From Marinobacterium aestuarii (GTDB lineage: Bacteria > Pseudomonadota > Gammaproteobacteria > Pseudomonadales > Balneatricaceae), in NCBI RefSeq assembly GCF_001651805.1, contig NZ_CP015839.1:3038001-3102000 (forward strand): 64,000 nt of DNA, in the 5' to 3' direction. Below the pieces are notes generated by a model. It saw nothing but the letters and a program-made list of their open reading frames with translations, was not told the DNA's origin and ran no database searches. Shown piece after piece: positions 1-9,847 of the stretch. The stretch's first letter is position 1; each line of letters starts with the position of its first letter. Both the position numbers and the translations under genes were made by a program.

Positions 1-436
1 CGAAGCGTTTTCTGGGCTCTTTGGCCGGGGCCGGCGCAAAGAGTGAAGCTGTCAGCTCCTGGTGTACCCGGGCTTCGACTTGCTGGCGTAATTCGGCGTG
101 CGCCTGCGTAATCGATTCCAGATTAGGATGGATATAACCGATATAAATCTTCTCGGCAATCTCGCGAAAGTGTATGCCCAGACCGACTTCGTCCTCCCCC
201 TCCAACGCCACTATATCAGCAGTGACTCGCACCAGTAGCTCATGCACCACCAGGCGCTCAGGCCTGAAGGCGACTAATTCGTCCTGTGCGAGCCCAACCT
301 GCTGTGCAATTTCTGCCACATCGGCAAGTCGAGTGAAGACATTCTCCGGCCGATGGAGGGTTTCAAGGGGTCGGTATTCAACCGGAAGATCTGCTTCAAG
401 ACCGGGATTCCACGCTGAATATTCGGTGCTTTTCAT
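1..436 (-). CDS. Hypothetical protein, N-terminal 145 residues (cut by window edge)
   Basis: An open frame runs on the minus strand from an ATG at 436 to the left edge with no stop, so only the N-terminal part is visible. The start reads MKSTEYSAWNPGLE. There is no signal peptide or membrane segment; the visible part is acidic and mostly helical in character, with motifs such as RPERLVVHELLVRV and GIHFREIAEKIY. I do not recognise the family. Codon use is typical of the flanking genes, which supports a real gene. The plus-strand frame over the same bases lacks these features and I treat it as a shadow. Confidence 0.75.
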   Translation of the reverse strand, partial: MKSTEYSAWNPGLEADLPVEYRPLETLHRPENVFTRLADVAEIAQQVGLAQDELVAFRPERLVVHELLVRVTADIVALEGEDEVGLGIHFREIAEKIYIGYIHPNLESITQAHAELRQQVEARVHQELTASLFAPAPAKEPRKRF

Positions 437-595
437 AAATAGAGCCCGGCTCAACAAAGTCGAATAACTTTTACCACAGCTCCCTATCTTACAACAGCAA
501 GCGTGCCCGCCAATCACTCGGCAAAGGCGGCCCATCGGAAACCTTCACGCCGGCACACAGAAAACGCTGCCAAACCCTGTTGAAGTCACACTGAT

Positions 596-901
596 CTAGC
601 CCCGCGGTGGAAAGAAGCCCGCCACATCGGCCCGCAGTACCTGCTGACGCTCGATCAGGGCATTGATCTGTTCGCGGTCACGCAGGTAGTGCGGCGTTTC
701 CTTGTGGGCCTGCAGGGCCTGCGGGCTCTCGTATACCTCGTACAGATACACCCGGTTGTCCTGCTCCCGATCCAGCAGCACATCAAAGGTATGGCAGCCT
801 GGCTCCCGTTCCACCGACGCCCGGGCGTTCTCAGCGATCAGCTCCAGGTAGCGGGCCTTGGCACCGGGCTTGAGGTCGACACTGATAAAAATACAGTACA
901 T
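596..901 (-). CDS. Antibiotic biosynthesis monooxygenase (ABM) domain protein
   Basis: 101 residues, the normal length of a single-domain ABM protein (ferredoxin-like fold, dimeric; YgiN and heme-degrading monooxygenases belong to the same superfamily). Visible hallmarks are the first strand MYCIFISVDLKPG, the helix with ENARASVEREPGCHTFDV, the YLYEVYES strand and the HKETPHY segment. These small enzymes usually oxidise quinols or other aromatic substrates without a cofactor; the substrate here cannot be read from sequence. It diverges from a VOC protein gene across a 100-bp AT-rich gap, which suggests shared control and possibly linked chemistry. The family call is firm and the exact reaction unknown. 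Confidence 0.85.
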   Translation of the reverse strand: MYCIFISVDLKPGAKARYLELIAENARASVEREPGCHTFDVLLDREQDNRVYLYEVYESPQALQAHKETPHYLRDREQINALIERQQVLRADVAGFFPPRG

Positions 902-1001
902 GGGGATCTCCGATTGTAAGTGTTCGCAATAATTATTATGTTATGTACACAATTTACAAATACTTTAATTACAAACCCTACTCAAAACAAGGAGAGCCCC
1001 A
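902..1001. promoter_or_regulatory. Divergent promoter region between ABM and VOC genes
   Basis: This 100-bp gap is much more AT-rich than its surroundings and must hold both promoters. A direct repeat TTACAAA lies at 954-960 and 969-975, and a TGTACA core lies just before it. These could be a regulator site, but no regulator gene is adjacent. A strong ribosome-binding site, AAGGAG, precedes the plus-strand gene. Confidence 0.35.
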
Positions 1002-1424
1002 ATGAGCAGCCGGCCAAACGCCCTCAACGGCATGCGCCATATCGCCTTTACGGTGGAAAACCTGGAAGAAGTGGAGCGCTTTTACGTTGAACTGCTGGGC
1101 ATGCAGGTACTGCACCGTCCGCACCAGAATCTGGTCTATCTGACGCTGGGCAACGACAATCTGTCACTGAGTCGTGGCAGCGCAAGTGAACGTGCAAGCG
1201 GGCCGCAACGGCTGGATCATTTCGGCTTTATCTGTGACCAGCCCGACGATGTGGACGCCTGGGCGGACTACCTGGCACAACAGGGTGTTGAGATCCTCGC
1301 CCGCCCCCACAACCACAGCAATGACCCCGGGGTGCGCAGCTTCTATTGCCAGGACCCCGCCGGCAACACCGTGCAGCCGATCTATCACCCGGCGGTGTCG
1401 GGCCAGCGCCTGGTCAAGCCCTGA
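1002..1424 (+). CDS. VOC (glyoxalase/bleomycin resistance/extradiol dioxygenase) family protein
   Basis: 140 residues with the beta-alpha-beta-beta-beta pairing of the vicinal oxygen chelate fold. Candidate metal ligands are His13 in GMRHIAFTV, a His in RLDHFGF, and Glu/Gln positions near the C-terminal strand (PAGNTVQPIYH). The segment FYVELLGMQVL is typical of the superfamily. VOC proteins include glyoxalase I, ring-cleavage dioxygenases and fosfomycin-resistance enzymes; the sequence does not say which. The start is fixed by AAGGAG about 8 bases upstream of the ATG. It faces away from the ABM gene. Confidence 0.85.
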   Translation: MSSRPNALNGMRHIAFTVENLEEVERFYVELLGMQVLHRPHQNLVYLTLGNDNLSLSRGSASERASGPQRLDHFGFICDQPDDVDAWADYLAQQGVEILARPHNHSNDPGVRSFYCQDPAGNTVQPIYHPAVSGQRLVKP

Positions 1425-1591
1425 CAAGATCCTGAGGATACCGAGAGCCAGGCCAGGTCCTGCAAGAGAGCACTCGGGACAACTGCCTCGGAAACGACAC
1501 TGCCGACCCGCCATGATCAATGCACAGGGCAAGGATCACAGGGGGCCGGCAGCGGGATGGCACCCGAGGGTGCCGCTACAGCGCGTGTCGG

Positions 1592-2929
1592 TTAGGCCGG
1601 CGTGCTGCGACGGGGACGACGGCGACGCGACGGTGCCGCTTCATTACCGCTGGCACGGCGAGGCTGATCGCCGCCCGCAGGTTTGGCGCGACCCTGACCG
1701 CCGCCACGACGCTGACCATTGCCACTTTTGGCGGCTCTTGGTGCAGCAGCCGGTGCTTCAGGCTGGGGCACATAGTTGGCGGCGCTGGCCTGCAGCATGT
1801 CCAGATCCACCGCAGGCGCGGGCTGGACATCGAACTTCTGGCGCAACAGACGCTCAATGGCGCGGAATTCCTTTTCTTCGTCACGGCTGATCAGAGACAC
1901 AGCCTCGCCACTGGCACCGGCACGACCGGTACGGCCAATACGGTGCACGTAGTCCGCCGGAACGTTCGGCAGCTCGTAGTTCACCACATGGGGCAGATGG
2001 TCGATATCCAGACCACGGGCCGCGATATCAGTGGCCACGAGCACCCGCACCAGACCGCCCTTGAAGTCGGACAGCGCACGAGTACGGGCATTCTGACTCT
2101 TGTTGCCATGAATGGCCACGGCACTGATACCGTTGCGTTCAAGCTGCTGACTCAGACGATTGGCACCGTGCTTGGTACGGGAGAACACCAGTACCTGGGA
2201 CCAGTTGCCAGCCAGAATCATGTGCGCCAGCACCGTCATCTTCTCGGTTTTTTCCACTGCATGAAAACGCTGTTCGATCTTGTGCGCCGTAACATTGCGC
2301 GACACTTCGATGCTGGTGGGGTTGTGCAGTATATCGCTGGTCAGGCGACGAATTTCCGGCGAAAAAGTCGCCGAGAACATCAGGTTCTGACGTTTCTTGG
2401 GCAACAGTTTCAGGATGCGCTTGATGTCATGGATAAAGCCCATGTCCAGCATGCGGTCGGCTTCGTCGAGCACCAGTATCTGGACGTGGGACAGATCAAC
2501 GCACCCCTGCCCCTGCAGATCCAGCAGGCGGCCCGGTGTCGCCACCAGAATATCGACGCCGCGGCGCAGCAGATCTTTCTGCGGATTGATGCTGACACCA
2601 CCGAAGACGATGGCCGAGCGCAACGGCAGATGACGACCGTAGGTGCTGACGCTCTCACCTACCTGGGCGGCAAGTTCGCGGGTGGGGGTCAGTACCAGCG
2701 CACGCAGCTGGTGGCCGTCCGGTGGACGGTGTTCGGATAACAGTTGCAGCATTGGCAGGGTAAAACCGGCGGTTTTACCGGTACCGGTCTGGGCGGCAGC
2801 CAGCAAGTCGCGGCCTTCCAGTACAACCGGAATTGCCTGGGCCTGAATTGGGGATGGGGTATCGTACCCCTGCTCTTGCACAGCACGCAGCAGTGCGTCG
2901 GAAAGTCCGAGAGAGGAAAAAGCAGTCAT
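1592..2929 (-). CDS. rhlE: DEAD-box ATP-dependent RNA helicase RhlE
   Basis: 445 residues with all DEAD-box motifs: Q motif in GYDTPSPIQ (21-29), Walker A AQTGTGKT (46-53), PTRELA, TPGR, DEAD (155-158), SAT (186-188) and HRIGRTGR. The start [17 protein letters not shown] and the overall spacing match RhlE, which unwinds short RNA duplexes in ribosome assembly and with the degradosome. From about residue 375 there is a basic, Gly/Arg-rich, low-complexity tail ([15 protein letters not shown]), the usual RNA-binding extension. It is monocistronic and convergent with the VOC gene. Two further DEAD-box genes lie in this window; this one is the most RhlE-like. Confidence 0.93.
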   Translation of the reverse strand: MTAFSSLGLSDALLRAVQEQGYDTPSPIQAQAIPVVLEGRDLLAAAQTGTGKTAGFTLPMLQLLSEHRPPDGHQLRALVLTPTRELAAQVGESVSTYGRHLPLRSAIVFGGVSINPQKDLLRRGVDILVATPGRLLDLQGQGCVDLSHVQILVLDEADRMLDMGFIHDIKRILKLLPKKRQNLMFSATFSPEIRRLTSDILHNPTSIEVSRNVTAHKIEQRFHAVEKTEKMTVLAHMILAGNWSQVLVFSRTKHGANRLSQQLERNGISAVAIHGNKSQNARTRALSDFKGGLVRVLVATDIAARGLDIDHLPHVVNYELPNVPADYVHRIGRTGRAGASGEAVSLISRDEEKEFRAIERLLRQKFDVQPAPAVDLDMLQASAANYVPQPEAPAAAPRAAKSGNGQRRGGGQGRAKPAGGDQPRRASGNEAAPSRRRRPRRSTPA

Positions 2930-3164
2930 GAATGTCCGTAATGTGGAATCGGTCGGCAGGCCCTGACGTGTTGTTCATACGGCACCGGCCCAGGATACAG
3001 CTAAGCGGCGCAGCTTACCGTAAAGCCCCCCCGGGTGCGAGTACTATTCAACACCGTGGATGATGTGCCACGCATCAGCCTGAAAGCCTTGCCGCGCCTG
3101 AAAATGGTCAGACTGCGTGCGTTGGACTAGGCTGATTGCAGTTACGTACGAGAGGAACCGGCAC

Positions 3165-3452
3165 ATGACCCGCAGATCTCAACGCGCGTTCTTCCGCAAA
3201 ATCTATCTGGCATGGCTGATAGATAATGGCCGACACAACCTGCGCACCCTGCAGGAAAAAACCGGCATGCCAAGACGCACCCTGCAGGACAGCCTCAAGG
3301 ACCTCGAAGATATCGGCATTCGCTGCATCTTTGAACAGAGCAATGGCGAGCGCAATAACTGCGGTCTCTACCGGGTCATGGATTGGGGCCCTATCAGGCG
3401 CAGCTGGGTGCGCAGCAACTTACTACTCCTCAAAGAGGAACTGGAGCAATAA
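3165..3452 (+). CDS. Small winged helix-turn-helix protein
   Basis: 95 residues from the ATG at 3165. That start is preferred over an upstream in-frame ATG because GAGGAA lies 7-11 bases ahead of it. Residues about 15-60 form a helix-turn-helix: LAWLIDNGRHNLRTLQEKTG then MPRRTLQDSLKDLEDIGI, like the N-terminal half of a winged-helix regulator. The rest is short and basic, with no ligand-binding domain. Such proteins are common and uncharacterised in marine gammaproteobacteria. A role in DNA binding is likely; the target is unknown. Confidence 0.75.
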   Translation: MTRRSQRAFFRKIYLAWLIDNGRHNLRTLQEKTGMPRRTLQDSLKDLEDIGIRCIFEQSNGERNNCGLYRVMDWGPIRRSWVRSNLLLLKEELEQ

Positions 3453-3646
3453 CAATCAGGGTAAATGAGGCTCGATGGATTAGGGGCAGCCGGATACAGA
3501 CGACGCTGGACCACACTGACCTGCATTTGTTTACAGCAGCGCTGGAACAGCCATCTGCCCAGCGCGCCCTGATAGTCCCAAACGCGGTCAGCCTCCTCCA
3601 GGCTGAGACCCTAAATTCCTACCCCTGAGGCACGGCAAAGCGGTGA

Positions 3647-6600
3647 CTAGGCCGGCGCAAACGCAAAGCGCGCGTCCAGTCGGCTGCACCCCAGACCATT
3701 GCCCTTGCGCACCCTGACCTGCACCGGAATGCGCTCTTTGAGCGCCTCCACATGGGAAATCACGCCTATCATCTTGCCGCTGGCATTCAGGCTGTCCAGT
3801 GCATTGAGCGCCGTATCCAGCGTATCCGCATCCAGGGTGCCAAAGCCCTCATCCAGAAACAGCGAATCGATACTGGTACGGTGGCTCACCAGGTCCGACA
3901 ACGCCAGTGCCAGTGCCAGACTCACCAGAAAGCTTTCGCCACCGGACAGGGTGCGCGTATCGCGCAGTGCATCGGCCTGCCAGCTATCGATCACTTCCAG
4001 CTCCAGCTCATCGCCGCTCTTGCGCTGCAGGCGGTAACGGCCATCAAGACGCCCGAGCTGACGGTTGGCCAGGTAGATCAGATGATCCAGCGTCAGTCCC
4101 TGGGCAAAGCGGCGAAAGCGGTCACCCTTCTGCGAGCCGATCAGGCTCGAAAGCTGCGCCCAGGTATCATAATTCGCCTGCTGCGCCTCGATCCCCTGCA
4201 ACAGCGCCCGCTGTGCCTGACGCAGGCGCGCATCCTGCTCCAACTGCTGCATCAGGGCGCCCCGGCGCTGCACCAGCGTCTGCAGTTGTTCAGTCACCGC
4301 CGCCCGTGCCCTTTGCACGGCAGCCTGATCCAGCACCGCAAATGGCTGCTGTTCGAGCTCTGCCAGGCGCGTGCACGCCTGCAGCAGCAGGGTCTGCGCC
4401 CGGGACAGGTCACCGTCCAGCGTCTGGCGCAGCGCCTGCAACTCACGCCGCGCGTGCGGCTCCAGCAAGGCCTCAATATAACCGGCCTCATCGGCGAAAG
4501 GACTGGCCTCAAGCGCCTCTAGCCAGGCAGGCGCGGAGCGCTCAAGCTGTGCCCTCTGCTGGATCTCGCGCTGCTGCAGGGCTTCAAGACTGCCGCGCAG
4601 CCCGTCCACGCTTTTTTGTGCTGCCGCCAGCGCGGTAGCCGCCTGCTGCCAGCACGTATCGGCCTGTTGCAGCCGCTGCTGCTGCTGCGTGCGAATCTGT
4701 GCGACCGCGCGGCCTTCAAACAGCATCGAGCGCTGCGCAGCAAGCGCCTCGCCCTGCTGCGTCCAGTCGCGCTGCTGCGCGAGATTCGCCGCCTGCTGTT
4801 GCTGCAGCAATGCAAGATCACGCCCCAGCACCTCAAGCCGGGCCTCAAGCTGTTCGCAGTTGCGCGTATTATCGGCGCTGCGGCTGTGCATCCGCTGATA
4901 ATCGGCCCAGTACTGCGCCTTCTGTTCCAGCCAGGTTGCCTGCATGTCCGCTGCGGGCAACGCACTTTCGCCAAGAGTCTCTTGCAGCGCGCTGTGCAGC
5001 GACTGCTCCAGCGCTGTCAGCGCATCCTGCTGCGCCTGCACTTCAGCAGCCGTCTGTTCCTGCTGTTGCTGCAGTGTTTGCAGCTCGTGGGTCTGCATGT
5101 CCAACTGATGACTCTGGCTGGCCAGCAGGCTGTCGGTCTGCACCCTTTCGTCGCGCAGGCGTTGCAGCGCCTGATCCAGTTCACGCAGCTGCGACAGAGT
5201 CATCTCACATTCGGCCAACTGGGCGCCAAGGCGCTGTACGCACTGGGTAATACCGGCGCTATCGGTCAGTTGCAGCCGGATCTCGGCCCCCTGCTGCGCA
5301 CTGGCGCTAAAGGCATCGAACAGACTCTCGATCAACGGCTGCGCCTCGTTGTGCAGGCTGGATTGCTCGGCGCCGTCCTGAATGCTTTGCTGCTGCAGCT
5401 CATTGAGACCGGCCTGCAGTGTCGCGGTGGCGGCGGCCATCTTCTGGCCATCCAGCTGCAGCTGCTCCAACTGCAGTTTCTTGGCCTCGTAACGCTGGCG
5501 CGTCTCGGACAGCTGCGGCTGGCGGTAATCGGAAATATAGGGATGCTGCTGCGAGCCACAGAGTGGGCAGGCTTCGTCAGGCTGCAGAGCGTCGCGATAG
5601 GCACTCAGATCGCTGATGCGCTGTTCCTGCGCCAGCAGCTGTTCCAGATCATCGCGGTGCTGTTTGCAATCGCTGTATTGCTGCCGTGCAGCCACGAGCA
5701 CGGCCTGCTGCGTTTCAAGCTCGGCACGGCGCTGGCCGAGCAGCGCAGTGCGCGATTTCAGCGCCGTTTCCAAAGCCTGGAAACGCCGCCCCAGACCGTC
5801 GAGCCGATCCAGGGTTCGTGCTGCGCCCTGTAATGATTTGCGCGACTGCTCCAGCTGCGCCGGGATGCGGGAGGCCAACAGCGTTTCCCTCTGCCCGCCT
5901 AACGCCTGCGCTTGCTGCTGCAGCTGCTGCATGCGTTCGCGGTTCTGAAGCTGCCCCGCCTGCAATGCCGGCAACTCCCGCGCAAGCCTTGCCTGGCCCC
6001 TAGCCAGACCCTGCTGACGCTGCCTCATATCATTCAGCTGCTGTAACAGACGCCCGCGCTGGGCGAAGCGCTCCTGCCACAGTGGCAGCTGTTCGCCCAG
6101 GCGCGCAGCGGCCTGATTCTTTTGCAGGTAATCCTGTGCCTGATCGCGCTCAAGCTGCGCCTGCTTGAGGTTCTCCGCCAGACCCTCGTGCTGATCCCCC
6201 AACTCGGTAAAGCTTTGGGACTGAGCCCCCAGCGTGGTCGCCAGCTCGCGCTGACGTTCGGCCAGCTGCGCCATGCGGTTATCCAGCGGCATAACCTCTT
6301 CCAGCAGGCGGATTTCGGTAGCTTCGCGCTCCTGCCGCACGCCATCAAGCTGTTGGCGGGCCTGCTGCTGCACGGCCTGCTGAGCATCCAGCTGCTGCTG
6401 CGCCTGCAGCAGCAGCTGCTCATCCTGCCTGCGGGCCGCTAAAAGCTCGCGCGCCTGAGTAAGATCCGCCTGCCACTGCTGGTGCAGCGGTCGCAGATCC
6501 AGCGCTGGCAGGCAAGCGTCCAGCCGCGCCAGCTGCACCGCCTCGCGCTCGAGGGCCTGCTGTGCCCTCGTCTGCTCGGCCTCGGCCTGCAGCTGGGCAC

Positions 6601-7363
6601 TGCGTGCCTGGCCCAGTGCTTCAAGCCCCTGTATTTCCTGCTGTAACCGAATGTCATCGGCCTGCAACTGACGGTGCTGCGCGCTTAGTTCAGTCTGCTC
6701 GACATCCAGTGCCGCCAGGCTTGCCTGATCCAGCAGCTCAACGGCGCCGGCGCGGGCCTGCAACACCCGCAGGGCCTCTTCCTCACTGCGCTTGCGCTCA
6801 AACGCAAGGCGCGATATTTCACCGTAAATTTCGGTACCGGTCAGCTCTTCCAGCAGCTCAGCCCTTTCGTTGGGGCTGGCATTCAGAAAGGCGGCAAAGC
6901 CGCCCTGGGCCAGCATCATCGACTTGGTAAAGCGGGCAAAATCGAGGCCTGTAAGTTCACTTACCAGGTTGAGCTTTTCACCGATACGGGTACTCAGTAG
7001 CTCACCGTCTGCTCGGGCCAGTTCCACCTGGGGCGCCTGCAGCTTGCCATCCGGCTGATTACGGGCGCGACGCTGGGACCAGAAGGCCCGGTATTCCTCG
7101 CCGCGCACCTCGAATTCCACCTCCGCCAGGCAGTCGGCGGTATGGCGCGTCATCAGCTCATTACTGCCCGCCGACACATTCAGCCGCGGCGTAGCGTGGT
7201 AGAGCGCCAGACAGATGGCATCCAGCAAGGTGGTTTTGCCAGCACCCGTCGGGCCGGTAATCGCAAAGAGACCGTTATCCCGAAATTCGGACGCACGAAA
7301 ATCCAGTTTCCATTCGCCCTTGAGGGAATTGATGTTTTTCAGCCTCAGACTCAGGATTCGCAT
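3647..7363 (-). CDS. sbcC: Exonuclease SbcCD, ATPase subunit SbcC
   Basis: 1238 residues, a Rad50-like SMC ATPase. Walker A GPTGAGKT is at 37-44, two very long Gln/Leu-rich coiled coils flank a zinc hook CPLC near residue 600, and the C-terminus carries the LSGGE signature and Walker B/D-loop ([11 protein letters not shown], about 1168-1178). With SbcD it forms the Mre11-Rad50-like nuclease that cuts hairpins and processes DNA ends. It overlaps the 3' end of sbcD by 13 bp, so the pair is translationally coupled. It is longer than E. coli SbcC (1048 residues), mainly through the coiled coil. Confidence 0.96.
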   Translation of the reverse strand: MRILSLRLKNINSLKGEWKLDFRASEFRDNGLFAITGPTGAGKTTLLDAICLALYHATPRLNVSAGSNELMTRHTADCLAEVEFEVRGEEYRAFWSQRRARNQPDGKLQAPQVELARADGELLSTRIGEKLNLVSELTGLDFARFTKSMMLAQGGFAAFLNASPNERAELLEELTGTEIYGEISRLAFERKRSEEEALRVLQARAGAVELLDQASLAALDVEQTELSAQHRQLQADDIRLQQEIQGLEALGQARSAQLQAEAEQTRAQQALEREAVQLARLDACLPALDLRPLHQQWQADLTQARELLAARRQDEQLLLQAQQQLDAQQAVQQQARQQLDGVRQEREATEIRLLEEVMPLDNRMAQLAERQRELATTLGAQSQSFTELGDQHEGLAENLKQAQLERDQAQDYLQKNQAAARLGEQLPLWQERFAQRGRLLQQLNDMRQRQQGLARGQARLARELPALQAGQLQNRERMQQLQQQAQALGGQRETLLASRIPAQLEQSRKSLQGAARTLDRLDGLGRRFQALETALKSRTALLGQRRAELETQQAVLVAARQQYSDCKQHRDDLEQLLAQEQRISDLSAYRDALQPDEACPLCGSQQHPYISDYRQPQLSETRQRYEAKKLQLEQLQLDGQKMAAATATLQAGLNELQQQSIQDGAEQSSLHNEAQPLIESLFDAFSASAQQGAEIRLQLTDSAGITQCVQRLGAQLAECEMTLSQLRELDQALQRLRDERVQTDSLLASQSHQLDMQTHELQTLQQQQEQTAAEVQAQQDALTALEQSLHSALQETLGESALPAADMQATWLEQKAQYWADYQRMHSRSADNTRNCEQLEARLEVLGRDLALLQQQQAANLAQQRDWTQQGEALAAQRSMLFEGRAVAQIRTQQQQRLQQADTCWQQAATALAAAQKSVDGLRGSLEALQQREIQQRAQLERSAPAWLEALEASPFADEAGYIEALLEPHARRELQALRQTLDGDLSRAQTLLLQACTRLAELEQQPFAVLDQAAVQRARAAVTEQLQTLVQRRGALMQQLEQDARLRQAQRALLQGIEAQQANYDTWAQLSSLIGSQKGDRFRRFAQGLTLDHLIYLANRQLGRLDGRYRLQRKSGDELELEVIDSWQADALRDTRTLSGGESFLVSLALALALSDLVSHRTSIDSLFLDEGFGTLDADTLDTALNALDSLNASGKMIGVISHVEALKERIPVQVRVRKGNGLGCSRLDARFAFAPA

Positions 7364-8652
7364 GTGGCTGACTCCCCGTCCTGCAGCTGTGTCAGCAGCG
7401 AATCAAAGGCCTCGCCCAGGCGCGCCCGGGAGCCGTCATCCAGGCTTTCCTCAATACTTAAGCGACGCTCAAACACCTCACGCACAGACAACTCCTGCAG
7501 GGTTTCGCGACTGTCCCGCGTCAGCGCAATGCTGCTGGCACTGCGCTGGCGCCGGATACGCAGCACCTCGACCGGCAAGCCCTCTACCAGCTGCTGCACC
7601 CGCGGTTGCAGGTCGCTGAGGTAATCGTCACCGCGCACTTCAATCTCGAGCCAGGCAGCGGGGCCACTTGGGGGCTGGTTGTCATCGCAGACCTGCCCGA
7701 ACGCCTGTTGCAGCTGGGTTTCGAGTTCTTTAAGAGTACCGCTGAAACTATGCATGGGCTGCCAGCCGGGCACCGGCAGCGGCGTGACCTCCGCCAGGGC
7801 ACCGTCGTCGAAATCCACCCGCAGCACCTGCTTGCTGCCGCGGCTTTCATCAAAGCTCAGGGCAATGGGCGAGCCGCTGTAACGAATATGGGACGCGCCC
7901 CCCACGGCCTGGGCACGGTGCAGATGCCCCAGAGCGATGTAGTCGGCTGGCGGAAATGCACCCGCCGGATAGGCCTCAAGCGTACCTATGTAAAGCTCAC
8001 GCACGGACTCGGACAGCTGACCGCCGACGCAGGTCAGATGCCCGGTGGCAATAATCGGCAACGCACAGGGATCGCCCGCCTGCTGCCCTTCCTGTGCCTC
8101 TTGCACTTGCAACTGCAACGCCTCCCTGACACCACAGGCCGCGTCATAGATAACGGTATAATGACGACCAATAGCATCGCTCAGGGCCTGGCGCTTGTGC
8201 TGCGTGCTCTCGCCGGCATGGCTTTCAATGAGATCCCGCGGGCGCAGGTAAGGGATGGCACAGAGCACAGCCCCAGGCGAGCCATCGCGACGCTGCAGCA
8301 CTATGACCTGATCGGCGGGGTCCGCCGTGACTCCGCCCACTACCGTCGTACCCAGGCAGGCCAGCAGCTCGCGGGACTCATGCAGGGTCGAGACAGAGTC
8401 ATGGTTGCCGCCCAGGATCACCAGCTGGCAGCCGGTAAGGCGCAGGTCGGCAATAAACTGGTTGTAGAGCTTGCGGGCATAGCTCGGCGGTGTACCTGTA
8501 TCAAACAGATCGCCGGCAACAATGAGCGCATCCACCTGATGTGCCTGCACCTGTTCGATCAGCCAGGTCAGAAAGGCCCGGTGTTCGGCTTCGCGGCTCT
8601 TGCCCATGAAATGCTGCCCGAGATGCCAGTCCGAGCTGTGAAGTATTCGCAT
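7351..8652 (-). CDS. sbcD: Exonuclease SbcCD, nuclease subunit SbcD
   Basis: 433 residues from the ATG at 8652. This start gives [12 protein letters not shown], the invariant beginning of the Mre11/SbcD phosphoesterase domain; an in-frame ATG 102 bases upstream would only add a non-homologous leader. Asp8 and His10 are metal ligands and GNHD lies near residue 82; further His motifs (TGHLTC, GHLHRAQ) complete the two-metal site. It is the nuclease partner of the SbcC ATPase encoded just downstream with a 13-bp overlap. A MITE-like element starts only 15 bp upstream of the start codon, so the promoter must lie inside or beyond it. Confidence 0.95.
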   Translation of the reverse strand: MRILHSSDWHLGQHFMGKSREAEHRAFLTWLIEQVQAHQVDALIVAGDLFDTGTPPSYARKLYNQFIADLRLTGCQLVILGGNHDSVSTLHESRELLACLGTTVVGGVTADPADQVIVLQRRDGSPGAVLCAIPYLRPRDLIESHAGESTQHKRQALSDAIGRHYTVIYDAACGVREALQLQVQEAQEGQQAGDPCALPIIATGHLTCVGGQLSESVRELYIGTLEAYPAGAFPPADYIALGHLHRAQAVGGASHIRYSGSPIALSFDESRGSKQVLRVDFDDGALAEVTPLPVPGWQPMHSFSGTLKELETQLQQAFGQVCDDNQPPSGPAAWLEIEVRGDDYLSDLQPRVQQLVEGLPVEVLRIRRQRSASSIALTRDSRETLQELSVREVFERRLSIEESLDDGSRARLGEAFDSLLTQLQDGESATCES

Positions 8653-8666
8653 TGATAATCCTGATC

Positions 8667-8829
8667 CTAGTGTACTGTTGCACGCTATATGAAGCTTATA
8701 ACGGCCCCTTTTTCCGCCATCCTGCGTTGTTCGTTGTCGCCATAGCCCCACCAAGACTGTGCCTCACGCCTTGGCTGGCGAAAAATGAGCGCGTTCTAAA
8801 GCACCACCAAGAATGCAACAGTACACTAG
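8667..8829. mobile_element. MITE-like element with 16-bp terminal inverted repeats
   Basis: Perfect 16-bp inverted repeats bound a 163-bp non-coding segment: CTAGTGTACTGTTGCA at 8667-8682 and its exact reverse complement at 8814-8829. Both ends are CTAG, as expected for IS630/Tc1-mariner elements that insert at TA within CTAG and duplicate the TA. No transposase fits inside, so it would be mobilised in trans. A second element with the same 11-bp terminal core lies at 51220-51490. The insertion separates sbcD from mtgA and sits in the sbcD 5' region. Confidence 0.7.
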
Positions 8830-8906
8830 CGCAGCGGCACTCAAAGCCGCCCATGTTAATCCTAAAGTGCCCCGCGCTAGCCGCCGGGGCTATCTGGCAG
8901 TTGTCA

Positions 8907-9620
8907 TCAATCGTCGAGGGCCTTGAGCGTGACGGTGCCGAGCTGGCGCATCTGCCGCAGGATCCACTGGCTGCGCTGCTGCACATAGGGGCTGGGCGGC
9001 TGGGCCCGGTAGCGATAGGGGTTGGGCAGCACCGCCGCCAGGCGCGCGGCCTGCAGATTGCTGAGCGCACGCGCAGGCGTGCCGTAGTAGTAGCGCCCCG
9101 CCGCCTCGACGCCATAGATACCCGGGCCAAACTCGACGATATTCAGGTACACCTCCAGAATGCGGCTCTTGTCCCAGAGCAGCTCCAGCAGCAATGCAAA
9201 CCAGGCCTCCAGCCCCTTGCGCACCCAGCTGCGGCCCGACCACAAAAACAGATTCTTGGCCGTCTGCTGGGTCAGGGTACTGGCGCCGCGTACGCTGCCG
9301 CCATCGAGATTGTGATCCAGCGCCCGCTTGATGGCCTTGAAATCAAAGCCGCTGTGATCGGCAAAGCGCTGATCCTCGGCAGCAATAACCGCCAGGCGCA
9401 TGGCCGGCGAGATGCGCTCAGTGGACATCCAGCGATGGGCGTACTCATCCGGGTAACCGGCGGGGGGAAAGAGTTCACGCTGAATCAGCCAGGACCAGAC
9501 AGGCGGGTTCACCACCTTGAGCAGCAACACCAGCAGCACACTGAAACCGACCCAGCCGGCGATGAGCCAGAGGGTCGCCTTGAGCAGCGGGCGCAGCAGA
9601 TAACGTTTGATCACAGGCAC
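8907..9620 (-). CDS. mtgA: Monofunctional biosynthetic peptidoglycan transglycosylase
   Basis: 237 residues, one N-terminal membrane anchor (about 18-38) followed by a GT51 glycosyltransferase domain facing the periplasm. The catalytic Glu82 sits in [12 protein letters not shown]; the second conserved block [14 protein letters not shown] follows at about 125. It lacks a transpeptidase domain, as expected for MtgA, which polymerises lipid II into glycan strands. It stands alone between the MITE-like element and the gdhB terminator, on the same strand as gdhB and sbcDC. Confidence 0.95.
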   Translation of the reverse strand: MPVIKRYLLRPLLKATLWLIAGWVGFSVLLVLLLKVVNPPVWSWLIQRELFPPAGYPDEYAHRWMSTERISPAMRLAVIAAEDQRFADHSGFDFKAIKRALDHNLDGGSVRGASTLTQQTAKNLFLWSGRSWVRKGLEAWFALLLELLWDKSRILEVYLNIVEFGPGIYGVEAAGRYYYGTPARALSNLQAARLAAVLPNPYRYRAQPPSPYVQQRSQWILRQMRQLGTVTLKALDD

Positions 9621-9809
9621 AGCAAATCCGCAGCAGTCGTATAGAGGGCCCTATTGTGCACAGGGACTCAGGCAAGGTCGATGCATGCAGGCAGATTCAT
9701 GCAAACTGATTCACGGGAAAAGATTGCCGAGATCGGATCGGCGGGGAAAAGGCAGGACGAGGGTTGCGCGACAGCAGAGTGCGTAAAAAAGAGTACCCAG
9801 TGGTGGAAA

Positions 9810-9838
9810 AGGCCGGTGGGCAGAACGCCCACCGGCCT
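9810..9838 (-). terminator. Rho-independent terminator of the glutamate dehydrogenase gene
   Basis: A perfect 12-bp stem (AGGCCGGTGGGC with its complement, loop of 5) starts about 10 bp past the gdhB stop and is followed by TTTT in the minus-strand direction. Confidence 0.9.
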
Positions 9839-9847
9839 GGTACGTAC

